Source of the DNA: Acanthosoma haemorrhoidale
Taxonomy: Eukaryota; Arthropoda; Insecta; Hemiptera; Acanthosomatidae
Direction: 5' to 3'
Length of the DNA stretch: 64,000 nucleotides
Assembly (NCBI GenBank): GCA_930367205.1
Contig: OV884014.1
Span: 70,287,104-70,351,103, forward strand
Shown here: positions 12,247 through 25,300 of the stretch, piece by piece
Position numbering within the stretch: position 1 is the first letter of the stretch
Layout of the letters: the number at the start of each line of letters is the position of its first letter
Position numbers and translations under genes: made by a program
Notes under the pieces: model-generated
Told to the model about the DNA's origin: nothing
Databases searched by the model: none
Seen by the model: only the letters and a program-made list of their open reading frames with translations

Positions 12247-12939
12247 ATGATGCTCGTGACACTAGTTCTGTCCGTGATATTGTGTTCCGTGGCTACCGCG
12301 GAAAGGCGCCTCCGCGAAGGGATGGACCCCTCTGACCTCCTTAGGGAGATCATAGACGAGACTAACACATACCTGGTCCAGAACCACTTGGACGTAGTCA
12401 AACTGCCGGCCTTCGAGCACAATGGATTCTTGAACAGCTTCGAGGTGGTCGGGGGTCAAGCTAGTAACTTCTCAACCTCGGTGCTCGTCGGAACCCCTAC
12501 TCTCAACATGACCGACCAGGGCGATGGCTTCTCGGCCTGCGACTTCAACATGGAGGTCGGTATGACCGACATCGCCATTTCTGCGATGTTCAATGCCAAG
12601 CTGCTGGGCCTTCTGTCCTTCTCCGGAACAGTGGACATCGCCAACAGCGGTAACGCTGTCCAGGCCATAGGTGCCGTCATTTCCTACTCGGACTCCAAGA
12701 CCCACGGCCACAACTGCACCGTCAACATCGACAGCCTCAAGCTGAGGGACGTCGGCAGCGTCACGATCAACATCGAACCTGACAGTGTAGCTCACTGGAT
12801 CCTCGAGAAGGTCTCCAGCCTAGTCCTCCGTGTCGCCCATCCTCTGGTGTCCAGGGTCATCGAGCAGAACATCGAGCAGATTTCGCAAATGGACGAAGTT
12901 AAGAAGATCATCAATACGGTAATGTGCAGGTACTTCTAA
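12247..12939 (+). CDS. Secreted group-7-allergen-like (JHBP/TULIP-fold type) protein, copy 2
   Basis: An intronless gene for 230 residues. The start is the first of two adjacent ATGs at 12247, placed directly before a signal peptide (hydrophobic residues 3-15, probable cleavage after A18). The mature protein has three N-glycosylation sites (N74, N87, N156) and cysteines C98, C157 and C227. C157 and C227 align with the two cysteines of the copy at 6418-7089. The shared pattern of beta-strand repeats and the final helices show a tandem-family origin, but identity is low, so the duplication is old. It is GC-richer than the surroundings, as expected for a conserved single-exon gene. Like copy 1 it is best described as a secreted lipid-carrier-like protein of unproven ligand. 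Confidence 0.78.
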   Translation: MMLVTLVLSVILCSVATAERRLREGMDPSDLLREIIDETNTYLVQNHLDVVKLPAFEHNGFLNSFEVVGGQASNFSTSVLVGTPTLNMTDQGDGFSACDFNMEVGMTDIAISAMFNAKLLGLLSFSGTVDIANSGNAVQAIGAVISYSDSKTHGHNCTVNIDSLKLRDVGSVTINIEPDSVAHWILEKVSSLVLRVAHPLVSRVIEQNIEQISQMDEVKKIINTVMCRYF

Positions 12940-12998
12940 ACTGACAGATCTCAACGAGTGCAATACTTCCTTGAAAAGTTCCTCTTCATTTCTAATTT

Positions 12999-13004
12999 AA
13001 TAAA
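12999..13004 (+). promoter_or_regulatory. Polyadenylation signal of copy 2 gene
   Basis: AATAAA 60 bases after the stop codon at 12937-12939; a second one follows about 30 bases later. Confidence 0.5.
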
Positions 13005-13659
13005 TATAAATGTCATAACGATGTATATTACAAAATAAATTATTCTGAGAACTAAAGTGTAGAGTTATATCCAGGTCTTCCACTTCCCATATCCAGTAAA
13101 CTCTCTCAATCAATCATCATCCTTCTGAAACTACATTCCTTCCAAAAAGCATCATACCTAGTACCATTCAAAAATTCAACCTGTCTTTTCAATCATCTTC
13201 CAACTATCTAGACTTACTCCTGTGACCTTTAAGTAGTCTAGGAGCTTAATTATCACATTATTTTTTTTGCAACTTTATTTATTTAATATCTATGAATATA
13301 ACAGTAACACAGAAATAAATTCAAAGATATTTCAAAGAATGATGTTGGAAAAGACAACAGTGGAAATCAAGTATTTACTGTCCTGTTCTTTTTGAGGCGA
13401 TTTTTCTTGGCAGATAATTTGATTATTTATATCTGCATCGTTTTGTTAAAAAGATGATTTTTGGGGACCACTTTATAGTTTTCTCGCAATAGTTTTAGAC
13501 TATTTTAGAAACCTGTGTGATTATTGGACCACTTCTTGACAGTGCTACTTCACTTCCTACGTCCTTTATTTTGTTATATTCAAATATACATTTAGTTAAT
13601 CATTTTAGTCTGTTTAACTTAATATCTTATTAAAATAAATATAATAAAATTTCTGTTAC
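13005..13659. other. Spacer, possible decayed LINE trace
   Basis: No gene seen. The minus-strand reading of about 13060-13230 has a weak coding look that could be an old retroelement, but it is too decayed to assign. Confidence 0.3.
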
Positions 13660-13835
13660 ATACGAGGTTTGATCAAATAACAAATTTTGTTATTAGTCAA
13701 TAGCAATAGCAATTTTGTCCCCTTCAAAGTAATCCCCCTCAGATTTATATCTGAGGGGGATTACTTTATACTTTATGATAATACACTTGTGTTAGCGCTC
13801 TTTTCAATCCTCGAAGAACTTTTCGATAGTCTAGG
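13660..13835. repeat. Tc1/mariner-type end remnant with a perfect 19-bp hairpin
   Basis: TACGAGGTTTGATCAAATAA at 13660-13679 resembles terminal repeats of IS630/Tc1-mariner elements. It is followed by CCCCTTCAAAGTAATCCCCC, and the downstream stretch CACTTGTGTTAGCGCTCTTT is of the kind I associate with the 3' part of such transposase genes in reverse orientation. Within it, 13726-13744 and 13749-13767 are perfect inverted repeats around a 4-base loop. It is a fragment with no transposase frame. Confidence 0.45.
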
Positions 13836-14845
13836 TTAGGTAGGTAGGGCGATAGTCTATTGGTTTTTTTCCAAGAAACTAGGAGGACATCTCGAAGGGA
13901 AAATAGCATATATGGAGAGGACGGGCAGGATAACAGGAAGACATAGTTTTTTTGTATTAAATTAACAGGAATTCCATCAGAAGCAGTGGCGTTAGTGCAG
14001 TTAAATAATCTTGTAGAGGAGAGTCTTTTAAAAAACTTCAGTTACATCACTACAACATTCTTTGGCTAAGGCTAAACCACAAGTGTGTCTTATAGGGCGA
14101 GGGAGCAGGTAGCCAAAGGGTAGGATTTTTGGGAAATGGTTACTTACAAAGAAAAGAGGGCCATAAGTCTCAACTGTTGCACACGTTTCTACTGAAAATG
14201 TAAGATCTATTGGTATTACATAACTGTGCTCTCATTACAACGTCTCTGGGAGAGATGTAGTTGAAATAAAACCTATTGCCACTAAATGAGGGCTCGCAAG
14301 AAAACTACGATGAGAGAGGTGGTAAAATGATTATGGAGTCAGATACAAAATATGAGATTAGTTGATCCGTTGAATATATAAATCTCTCTGAGGAGGAAGC
14401 ACCAGAGGAGTCGGAGAGAAGGAGAGTTTCTTAAGGAGTTGCGATTTGGATTTGGAATCAGGAGCCGAAGAGAGGGCTTAATGAAAGTAATTAGACTTCG
14501 CCCGCCAGACTACAGCCTGGGTCAAGTTGTGGAGTACATTTAGTAGTGGATAGTCATCTGCCAGCCTAGTGCGTCGGCCAAATTTGGTGAAAATCTGACA
14601 AATTGAGTGGTGAGGGTTGTCGAAGGCGTTACCCATTCCCCCTATGTTTTTAGCAAGGTCCTGATCTTTTATCATGTCAAATTTGGTGATAATATTTTTA
14701 CCGGGCTAGAAGCCTATGAATGGTAAATAACCGAGTGCGGGAATTCAACCGACCTCGGAGACAGAATAAACTTAGCAAAACTACTACAGCCAAAAATAAG
14801 TGGCTGAGTGAAATAAATGGCCCACATTGAAGAAATAGCATGTAC
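13836..14845. other. Spacer, probably old repeat DNA
   Basis: Less AT-rich than its surroundings, especially 14380-14660, and it reads weakly as coding on the minus strand over 14478-14675 (65 residues, no recognised domain). I see no family motif and do not call a gene. Confidence 0.3.
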
Positions 14846-16182
14846 TAAAGGATTTTTTTTAATTCACGCCTGTTCCATACACTAACAATCAGCGAATGTG
14901 CTGTCAATTATAAAGCGTCTTCCAATAGGGACTTCCAAACTTTGACAGTTGATAGTGGCCATATTGTTGAAACTTCATCTGTCAAATTGGCTGTCATTTA
15001 TTTAATCTGTTTTGCCGAATCACCATGAACGGATATAGCGTTCAACAACTCGTGCAAATGATAAAATTGTTTTTATCGATATGGGTGTTCTGTTCGGGCA
15101 ACGTTCCGCGCACTTCGCCTATTTTATGGTCACCATAACCGTCCTACCGAGAGGACTAATCGAAGTGTGGTGGATAAATTTCAGTCCACTGGTTCACTAA
15201 ACAATCAACCAGCCCGTACGTCAACAAAACACAAGATCTGCCGAAACCATCGCCGCTGTCCGTGATAGTGAGCAGGAAAATCCGAGGCGGTCGATTTCGC
15301 GTCGCTCACAAGAACTCGGTCTTTCGCAGACCACAACTTGGCGGATTTCACGTCGTGACTTGGGCCTGCACCCTTACAAAATTCAACCGACCCACGAGCT
15401 GAATGTAAACGGCCATAGACAACGACGTGTGCTCGCTGAATGGGCCCTGGAGCAGTTGGAAACTGACCCTAATTTTCATCGAAAAATCATCTTCAGCGGT
15501 GAGGCCCATTTCTGGATAAATGGGTACTCAACAAACAAATTTGTCGAATTTGGGACGATACCAGCCCCCATGAGATCCAAGATCGTCTAATGCATCCCGA
15601 AAAATTCACTGTTTGGTGTGGATTTTGGGCTGGCGGCGTCATCGGTCCATATTTCTTTGAGAACGACGTTGGCCAGGCCATCACCGTCTACGACGAGCGC
15701 TATAGATCGATGATTACCAACTTCTTTTGGCCTGAATTGGATGATATGGACACCAACGATATGTGGATTCAACAGGACGGCACTGCGGGCCACACAGCTC
15801 ATGTCACATTGGACATTCTGCACGAGCGATTTGAGGGCATGGTCATTGGGCGATTTGACCCGTTAGATTTTTTATTCTGGGGTTTCCTTAAGTCACAGGT
15901 CTATGCGAATAAGCCACAAATCACAGCGTTCACCCACATCACCCACATAACCCATACCATCGTTCAAATTCAGCCTGATTTATGCGCCAGAGTCATGGAA
16001 CATTGGACAATTCGGATGCGCGCTACCCAGCAAAGCCGCGGCAGACATTTGCACGATGTTATATTCTATACATAATGGGATCGATAGGCCTTTCAAACGA
16101 ATAAAATATTTCGATGATATCTCTCACACACTTTGTTTTATTTAAATTTAAAGATAGAAAGCGCTTAATGAAAGAATCTTTA
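14846..16182 (+). mobile_element. Mariner-like element, near full length but inactive (DD41D relative)
   Basis: The outer ends are imperfect inverted repeats: TAAAGGATTTTTTTTAATTC at 14846-14865 against the complement of about 16160-16182 (TAAAGATTCTTTCATTAAGC). Between them lies a full-length but broken transposase frame of the same superfamily as the copy at 1921-2798, though of a clearly different subfamily. End positions are good to perhaps 10 bases. Confidence 0.65.
15025..16075 (+). pseudogene. Mariner-like transposase pseudogene with catalytic Asp replaced by Gly
   Basis: ATG at 15025 (MNGYSVQQLVQMIKLF) opens a helix-turn-helix region. The reading then shifts into other frames at about 15080, 15230 and 15585, so at least three frames are used. 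The conserved IIFSDEAHF box reads IIFSGEAHF (GGT at 15498-15500), so the first catalytic Asp is lost by substitution. The block IQQDGTAGH keeps the second Asp near 15776, and PLDFLFWGF near 15860-15886 keeps the third, but the WPPRS segment between them is deleted, so the native spacing is gone. The last part repeats a HITHITHT stretch near 15940. It ends at the stop at 16073-16075. Confidence 0.8.
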
Positions 16183-16357
16183 TGTCTGAACGTTTATGGA
16201 GAAACTTGATTAAAAGCATCCATATGATTTTGGTTTTGGTTCGATTCAGGTGATTCCAAATCACAACTATTTTTTTTTTATATTGTTACTCTTCGTGCCA
16301 ACTTTGATAAATGTTCATGAATTGAAAATTATTTTCTTTTGAGTACAGAAGGGAGCG

Positions 16358-19300
16358 ATGGCCCGGACCAAAAATGCTAACAAGAGGAGAAGGAGGAAGA
16401 GAATTGACGCCGACTCCATGTCTACTAGTAGCGCAAGGAGGGAGGAAGACAGAAAGCACCAGCCGATCACCACTATCTTCAAAGGAGACGAGATACAAGA
16501 AATATCAGCCATCCTTGAAGTCGTAGAGCCGGTAGGTCAATAATATTAAAATTCGGGCCAAAACATGTTTTCCTCCAGCTTACAGTTTGGCAAGTTGAGA
16601 CTCACAACTTTCAAAGGCAACTTCCCCCTGCAAAGTGGTTTAGTCCCGTATGTTAAGAAACGCGCTCTGGTGTCGGTGTCGTACTTCTCAACCCGGGAAG
16701 ACTTGGTTCTTTTGGGAAATTCAACTAGAATTTCACTGAAAAGTACCCACCCCCCCCCCCCAAAAAAAAAAACCACTTGTAAATATCGAACAAAGGGCAT
16801 AATAAAAGCGTAAATCTATAATCCTGAAATAAAATCATAATAAATACCTCACATAATAAACAATGGTACAAAACAACAAGCGTTGTTGCCCTGAACCTTG
16901 GATTAAGCAAATTTTACAGTAGAGGAAATTTATTTATTGTCAATTTATTCGAACTTTTTACAGTCTTAATTAGTTTTTGTATGTTTTATTTGTTGAACTT
17001 TTACTAGAAGTTACTGGATACAATAGTATTGAATCTTAAGTCAGGCTTAAAAATTGTTTTTGTAGGGATTTTCATCACTTGATAAAGCTTGCTTTAATGT
17101 ACCAGAGGTATAAAATTACCACAACTCCGCGTGATTTAACCCCTTGTCTCAATATATAGCATGCCTTACAAATATATCTAGATTTATTTATAGAACGTAA
17201 AAGTTAGTCTTAGTAAAGACTTATTTTATATAGGTATGACTGCGTGGAATAAATGTATTCTCGTTTGACAGGATGACTCTCAGGCACTCCTTGGTGCCGT
17301 CGTTCTTAACAAGTTTGATGTTGTAAAAAAATTATTGAAAGATGGCTTTTCCATAGACAGCTGCAAGGAGGTAAGCAAGCTATTATAAATTATTTGAAGT
17401 AGCTATAAATTATTCCAGTATAAAAATAAGCTATTGTAGCCAGAGAGGGGGGAGGGCTGTAATAGATCCTCCCAAAATTATATAAAAATACAACCTACCT
17501 TCTTGAGGAATGGAAGTCTGGGGGAATGGAAATCCTTCCAATATTCTTCACATCCAATCGTTGCAATCCATAATGAAGCCAATGCTCCTTTCTTTGGAAG
17601 TAATCGTACTCTGGCATTCACTAATCAACCCATAAACAATTAACATATACACTTTGTTCACTCACTTATCTTTGTGTCTAAACATAACAGCCGGAAAAAC
17701 TACTTTCTATACATACTATATAATCATAATAACTTGGAACTTGGAGGAATCGTGATAATTAATTAACAAACAAAATAAAAGCTTGAAGTTCTTATACGTT
17801 ATTAGGTTTCGGTGCATTTTAAATTGCAAGGCACTGTTCCAGCTTTGAAATGTATAGGCTGTACAACAGGGAGTAATTCTAACTTGACTTTGTCTTTAGT
17901 AAATGTTCCTAACTGATCGGAAACATTTTACAATACTTCTGAAAATGTCTGTATTATCACCCTCAGATTTTGGTGTAAATAAATAAGCGTTGAGCAGTCT
18001 CGTTCTCAACAATTTCGAATCCAAGGATTTTAAACATAACTCTACCCAGCAGCGGGGGCCAGTTTGAATATATGACATAAAATGTCACATCCTCAAAATA
18101 TTTACCTTTATATGACATGCTGGTGTGAAAACAGCCTACAGGTATATTTTGTCATGGGTGAAACCACCACGTAAATGTAATATAGAAAATGGTAAAATGT
18201 AGGTCTTCGAGGGGCGAGGGGCTTGGTCGGTGACTAATACAGAGAAGGGTTGCAGACAAGCAATAAACCATTGTTTTAGCCTAAAGTAAAAAATCAGGAC
18301 GCAGGTGCCTGGGACTGAAAGGGCGAGCTATATAATATAACCCTCTATGTCGTGGGAGATTAAAATATGAGTTAAAACTAGGGAAAAAGGCCAAATGGGC
18401 TTAAGATCAAAGTGGTCTCATATATCACTCGAGTCTAAAAACTGTTGCTATGAAGAACTCATCCCTTTAAAGAGATAAGGGCCCACACTCCTAGGTGAGT
18501 GAAAATCGTCCTGAGGTTGGGACAAGGAGTACTAGAAAAGTAGTAGGAAAGAAGAGGAAGCTCCACCTCACTATACTGACGACTTCTTGAGAGGCGACTA
18601 GCTCCCTCTAATGACCCCATGAATAATTCACTACCCTGACTGACTTCTCTGGAGGCTACTTTCTGACAGAACGTGGAGGCAGAGAACACTCTAAGGATGA
18701 TGAGTAGCTGGTAATAGCCATTACCATTCAATTTTAAATATCATCCCATAGATTTAGCTAACTAAATTCAATAGTTAATATCAAATGTGTATCTTTAATT
18801 CTTATCATAAACTGGTTATATATATATTGTTTTATATAATAGGAATATGGTCTGTTTATATTCTCTGTTAGAAGAAAATAGTTGAATCTACCATAAATAT
18901 CCATAATTGTTACTTTGTTCATCTCTCAATCTATAATATTTCTCTTTCTTTTATTAATAGTTCATGGCTCTTCACATATTGTGTTATTTATCTCTCAAGC
19001 ACATTTATTCATGTTAATGTCTTATCACGCCAATAGCTAGAAATAATAAAAGGTAAGATTAGAGTTTTTGTTTATTAATTGAGGATATCTAGTAAATACT
19101 TTTTCATCTATCTGAGACCTACCGATGACTGAAAGAAAGTACTTCCTCAGGATCCCCTCCTCATCAGTCATTCTAGTCAGTTGTTTACAGTAATTCAGTC
19201 ACCAAGGTGGGCCTACCACCTCCTTAGCTCTTGCTCATCTCTTATACTTAGAGGAAGAGGAAGATCTTTAGCTACCCTCAATTAACTTTGGCTCTAATGT

Positions 19301-22300
19301 TCGCTCAGGAATAAGTCCATCGGGCCTGTACCACTTCATAGGTATGGGTTCTGTAGGACCTTGCGGCCCACAGTAGAGCCTTCCACTGCATCTGTGCCAG
19401 CTAGATAGTAAGTCTTTTGTTCAACTACTCTGAAAATGACTGCAAAGCATATCTTATGGTGCCGAGAGAACTCCCTGGTGGAGGTTTCTTGAGATTGGGA
19501 ACCCGATTCTCCACATTTCACCTCATTTTCTGCTTCTGCTTACTGGATACTCCATGTCAATATATTTAATACCCTTCCCAACCTCAATCCAAGATATAAT
19601 TTCTGTAAAACACCGCTATTAGTCTCCCTCCAATAACTTTTAGTCATTAATTCTAAAAAAAAAATACCAAATGATTATCTTAATATAAGTCTCTAAAGGA
19701 TTACTGTTCTAGTTCTAGTTAGCAAATATTTTTAACTTCATTAAAAAATTACTTATTAATTACTGATGCTTATTAGCCCTTTTCTACTTTAATGGTTAAC
19801 CAGGATGGAATCACTCCACTGATGTGGGTCATTCGCTTGAAAAAATGGGAAATGACCGAGTTTCTTGTAAAACGAGGAGCAAGTCTAAATCTATATGACG
19901 AAAACGGAAACACTGCACTCATGATTGCTGCCTGTACTGAAAGCTGGACACAAGATCTCTTTACCGATCTTTGGAATTTAATCAAAGATTTTGGTGTCAA
20001 CATAAACCATAAGAACAAAGTAAGATTAAAAAGTTACATTTCATCTCAACTTTGAAGTCAAACTAATCAATATAAAATGTTTGAAAATCTATAAGGTGGC
20101 TATCCTCTTTATTTACTTTTCCGAATTATTTTTTTGATGCTTAGAATTTGTTTTAACAATTACTTTAATTATCAGTAAACTATTGAATGACACTATAATA
20201 TAGTATTGTAATATTTTTGGTATCTTCTGGTCTCTTTTAAAACTACTGTCTAGACAGGAAACACAATGTTGCACTTAGTGGTGCAGAGGAATTGGAACAT
20301 TGTAGTAGGCTTGATAACTATGGATGGTGCCAACCCAAATATTGCTTCTAATAGAGGAGTCACCCCCATCATGTTGGCTTGCTCCAAGCATCAAGTAAGC
20401 ATCATAAAAACCCTGCTATCACATGCTGCTGATCTTTCAATCGAGGACCAGGTTATGTATATTGCAATTATTTTTATATTTACATATTTCATTAAAACAG
20501 TTTTATAAAAAGTTCAAAAAATTTACTATTCATCAAATTATACATTATCATACAGAACCATTTGTATTAAATTGAATATTGAGTATTATTTTTAGTATGC
20601 TTAACAGCTAGTGAAAAATTTTATTATTTCCAGAAAGGTTGCACAGCATGTTGCTACGCCATAGCATATATGATACAGAAGAGAATTTTAATCATGGAGT
20701 TTGCAACTGAAGAAGTTATTTCATTTATGAGAGCTGATAATACCAAAATGTCAGTCAAGTCTTACCTTAAGGTAAACAATGACAAAGAATATTTAGCTCT
20801 CTTCTCTCCATGATAAATGAGCGCTCACTTTCCATTCTCTTCCACCTCCACAGGATGAATCTTTTGTCCTAGCTTTTCCTGAGGGGGTAGGGGAGTTTCT
20901 GAAAGATGAGGTAACAGCCAAACAGCCTACACTTTCATTTTTCAGACTTATTCATTCTCCTATCTTAGAAAATAGTAAATTAACAATCGAATCGTCTTAA
21001 TTTAAATACAAACACAAAAATGATTTTAACATTGGATTCAAATTAATATTTATAATTAAAATTAATTCTATTTAAGATAAAACTTACTCACAGCCCATAA
21101 ATAAATAACGATGAGATGATTTCTTATACAACCAGTCGCACAAATATATTTAACTAATTTATTTTTTTTGCAATTCGCCAATTGTTATTAAATTAAAAAA
21201 TTTTTAAACAAATTTAAAACATCAGATCACATATCCCATCTAATCAATAAAAAATCGAGTGTTATTCCGCCCAACTAAAGATGTATTGTTAAAACTTCAA
21301 GTTTGAATTCTTAGTAGTAAGGGAAAACCAAGGATTTTTTGTGGGGGTAGGATGTGTTGCCAGAGCAGTTAATTTAGTTAGTCATAGAAAAGAAAGTCTT
21401 CAGTTATTGCTCAACCTTCCGAGAAGAGAAATGCTGGTCTCATACTTCAGTGCTCTACTGGACCTGCCCTGGAGGAGAGGGGAGGGTTTACCTCGGTTGA
21501 GGCCTTATTATTAATCTTTCCTTTCTGGTTCAGGTTTTCAGAAACGATACTAAATAACAATGATAATTGTTATATCTATTAAATTACTACAGATACAAGT
21601 AGTTGGTTAATTTTGAACTGATTGCATGATCATACATCATAAGAAGTTTCTTATTGATATTTGATTTATCATTTCTATGTTTCATGATCTGCATTTGGGT
21701 AGAGAAGGTTGGAGTTACTTCAAAACCCACCAGAAGAAAACTTTGGTAAAACAATATGTTCAGTTATAGTTCATGTTATAACATTTTTCTTGAGGTTCGT
21801 AACCGAAGGGATTGGTATATTGTTGCAGCTTAATGTCTTCAAATCCATAAGATGTGTAAGTAGAGCGTAAGATATAGCATAGTTAGAATTAATAGAAGAA
21901 ATATTTTATTTTTTTTAAACTACCATTGCTACGTAGCAATTCCTTACAAAGAAAAAGGTACCTGCAATAAACAGATTTTTTCTTTGTATTCACAGTGGCT
22001 GTTAAGTTATAATTATATATCAAATAAGAAAAATAAACAAACTTTTATTTATTGTACTGAATTTTACTAATTCATTTAAATAAAAGAAATAAACCAAAAT
22101 CATAACAAATGTTTATTTATAACTTGCTAATAAGTAATTTATTAATATTCCTTATACTCAATGCTAAGGAATAAATTTACATATTTTTACTATCCATATT
22201 TATGTAGAATTGGGAATTCCACCAATATCATCACACCTCCAATTAATGTTGTTTGAGTGTGTATTCAATAGGCAGAGCTAGTCAGTGTTGCATAAATATG

Positions 22301-25300
22301 TTAAACATATCTATAAATACAACTATCTTCTGGAGCTGTCCCTAGTAGAATCAGAATTCATACATAAATATTTGAAGAATACCATTTTGTTTAAGCTATC
22401 AGTAGCGAAAAATCTTGTAGAAATGAATGCAACATACACTCATTTTACAAGTGTCTCCGAAAATTTTTTTAATTTTAACAAAAAAAAAAATTATTAGTAG
22501 AAAATATTTTCCAGGCAATTGAGAAACATATAGAACACAATGACTACATCATTGGATTGTTAAAAATTGTAACTGAACTAGTGAGATACTGCGAGTGCTG
22601 CACACCCCACATTCCTTGGGATAGTGTTAGTTTAGCTTTCAATGAAGCTGGGATGCCATGTGTATGTTTACACTTACAAAAAAGGTATAATTTTAGAGAC
22701 AGTGTTTCTCAACCTTAATAGTATTGCGGCCCAACATAATGGTTTAAAACGACTCCATAAGCCTGTTAATTCATTTTTAAAAATAGCTTTCAAATTCAAT
22801 TGCGCTATACTTTTAAAAATAGTACTAAAACTTGTAATTTAGATTAACTTTTTATGAAACCAAAGACTTCTCCTGTTTTGGTCATATTTCTGCCGATGAA
22901 CTTAACTCTCACTTTCTGTCCACCCCTTAGGCTTCATAGCAAATCCTTCCCTCCAGTCCAATCAAAACCAATTGTAATTTCCACCCTGACAACTACTTTT
23001 TCTCGTTCATCTCTCCTTCCAACCTCATTTTCTCAATTATCAAATCAAGAACGAGTTTGGTATGTCCAGATGTCATTCCCCAGAAATTCCTTAAGTTCTG
23101 GCCCTTAAATTCTTCATTTAGAATTTTTCTAGCCAAAATTCAACATTTCCCTATTCTTTGAAAAGAGGAAATCTTCTTCCAATTAATAAAGTTCTTAACC
23201 CACCCCCCTCCCACAAACATTGTCGTCCTATATCAATGGTCTCTAACCATTCCAAACCCCTTGAAAGGCTAGGTCAATCCCAATTTCCTCATTTCTAGAA
23301 ACTCATTTACATCTCCTACAATCAGGCTTCAGGCCAGAATTTTCCACCCAATCAACTCTCACTGAAATCATACAAGACCTCCAATCCTCCATTGACCAAT
23401 AACACATATCTACCTTATCCTCTTAGACTTTACCAAAACATTTAACACCCTTGATCACTCCATCCTTCTATCGAAACTAGCATCAATGATACAGTGCCGT
23501 CAGCTGGTTTAAATCATTCATCTCTAATCCCTCCTATGTAGTACTCATACCTATTCAATCTCCATCCCAACCCCTTTCATTTTCTTCAGGTGTAGCTCAG
23601 GGTTCATCTATTTAGCCATTACTTTTCTGTGTCTGTATAAATTACCTCCATACATTTATCCATCACTGCTCATTCCATCATTATGCCGAAGACACCCAAA
23701 TTTACCTGTCCTTCCCTCCTAGTCGGCTCTGTAACCATATCCACCTCCCTATTGATTCAGGAAGACCTGGACCGAATCAAAGCCTGGGCCTCACTCCATA
23801 ATCTTCATTTGAATACGAAGAAATCCAAGGCAATCATCGTGGGTTCATATCCGCTATTCAAACCCCTAAATGATATGCCCACCTCCACCATCGATTCTTG
23901 ACCTATTCAATTCTTTACCTCGGTAAAAAATCTTGGTTCGGTCATTGACCAAACTCTGTTCTGGAAAGACCTCATTTCCCAAATCACCCACCTATCCATT
24001 TCCACCCTTGAGCTGCTTAATCCACCCCAATATCTCCTCCCACTACATATGTGCCAACTCCTGGTTTCCTTGCTTGCCTATGTTTTATTTTTTTTCCATC
24101 TGTACTCTTTTTTTTTTTTTATTGTTGGTTCTTTGTAGACATTGTACGTTTGTACCTTAACCCAAAGACATAGTACACATGTACATAGTATTTATCTGGT
24201 TATCAAACTTGTGAATGTTGAGAATTTTTTTTGTCTGCTAGACATTGTTGTTTTGTTCCTTGTTGTTATTCTTAGAGGACTAAGTCTCAGAATATAGTTT
24301 TTTTTTCATTTCATAATTTTAGTATTTATCCTATATTATATCATAGTGAAATAGGAAAAGGTGAAGTTAAATCAATTAATGAATTATTAGTGGTTTTAAT
24401 TACAGGGTGAATTTACCATAATGGTTATTAATAGTTTATTGGTTAAAGACCCTTCATTATGATTAATTTTTTTAGTCTAGCCTTTTTGTGAAAATTTCTC
24501 GATCCTTTCAGGAGGATCCTCAGAATGATCATTTCCCACTTGGAGATTATCTCATCTCCTTGAAGCCTATCACATCCCCACAGCTGCTAGCAAGTGGGCC
24601 TCACATTGCTTTTAAATTATGAGAGGTCTCCTCACTGAAATTAAGGCAGTAAAAAAAACTCTGTGCTTATTATTACAGAGTATATATTTGATAATAGCAT
24701 CTATAAATAAAAAAAAATAATAATATTATAAATCAATTTGCCCATTTTGATGATCTTAATAACTTTCTAACACATTATTAATATTTATAGTAGCATTGCT
24801 TTAAGCCCCAACCATATTCCAGATGAACATAACATAATTTCTACTCGCTAATCTAACTTCATTAATTAGAAACCCTCTGTTGTCCTTGTGAAAAACGCCC
24901 CACCAGTGGTTTCCATTTGGAGGTCAAACATTTCTTTCTTGGTTACAAGCATATACAGACAATAATTAGGTATATTAATACAGCTGTCATTTTTAAACCA
25001 ATTCATGATTGCATGTCCCCAGATATTGGCTCGCAACTCATTAATTGAGAAATGCTAATTAAAGTTATAGTTTCTTATGTTTTAAATCGAAATCGTGACT
25101 CATAGTCTTGTCATTAAGCAGGTTCGAAAATTCTTCTTCACTACATGCTACCTTTCTACCACTTTTTTTAACATGCCAGCACCCAACAACAAAGTTGTGG
25201 CTTCAGAAAAATTACAAATCTTTAAGCCAGTATTATCGAAAATATATCCAAACTCAGGGTGATCAGCCAGAATACAATTTTTATCCTGATGAAATTCATT

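Noticed and set aside
12472..12795. 107-codon minus-strand frame
   Set aside because: Antisense shadow of the GC-richer coding sequence at 12247-12939.
14478..14675. 65-codon minus-strand frame with good composition
   Set aside because: No recognised domain and no extension on either side; probably old repeat DNA.
16749..16772. Poly-C followed by poly-A run
   Set aside because: Simple homopolymer tract in intron 1; no sign of function.
20258..20265. Acceptor CAG before 20258 for ankyrin exon 4
   Set aside because: It would put the exon out of frame and hit a stop; the TAG acceptor ending at 20253 keeps phase and gives TGNTMLHL.
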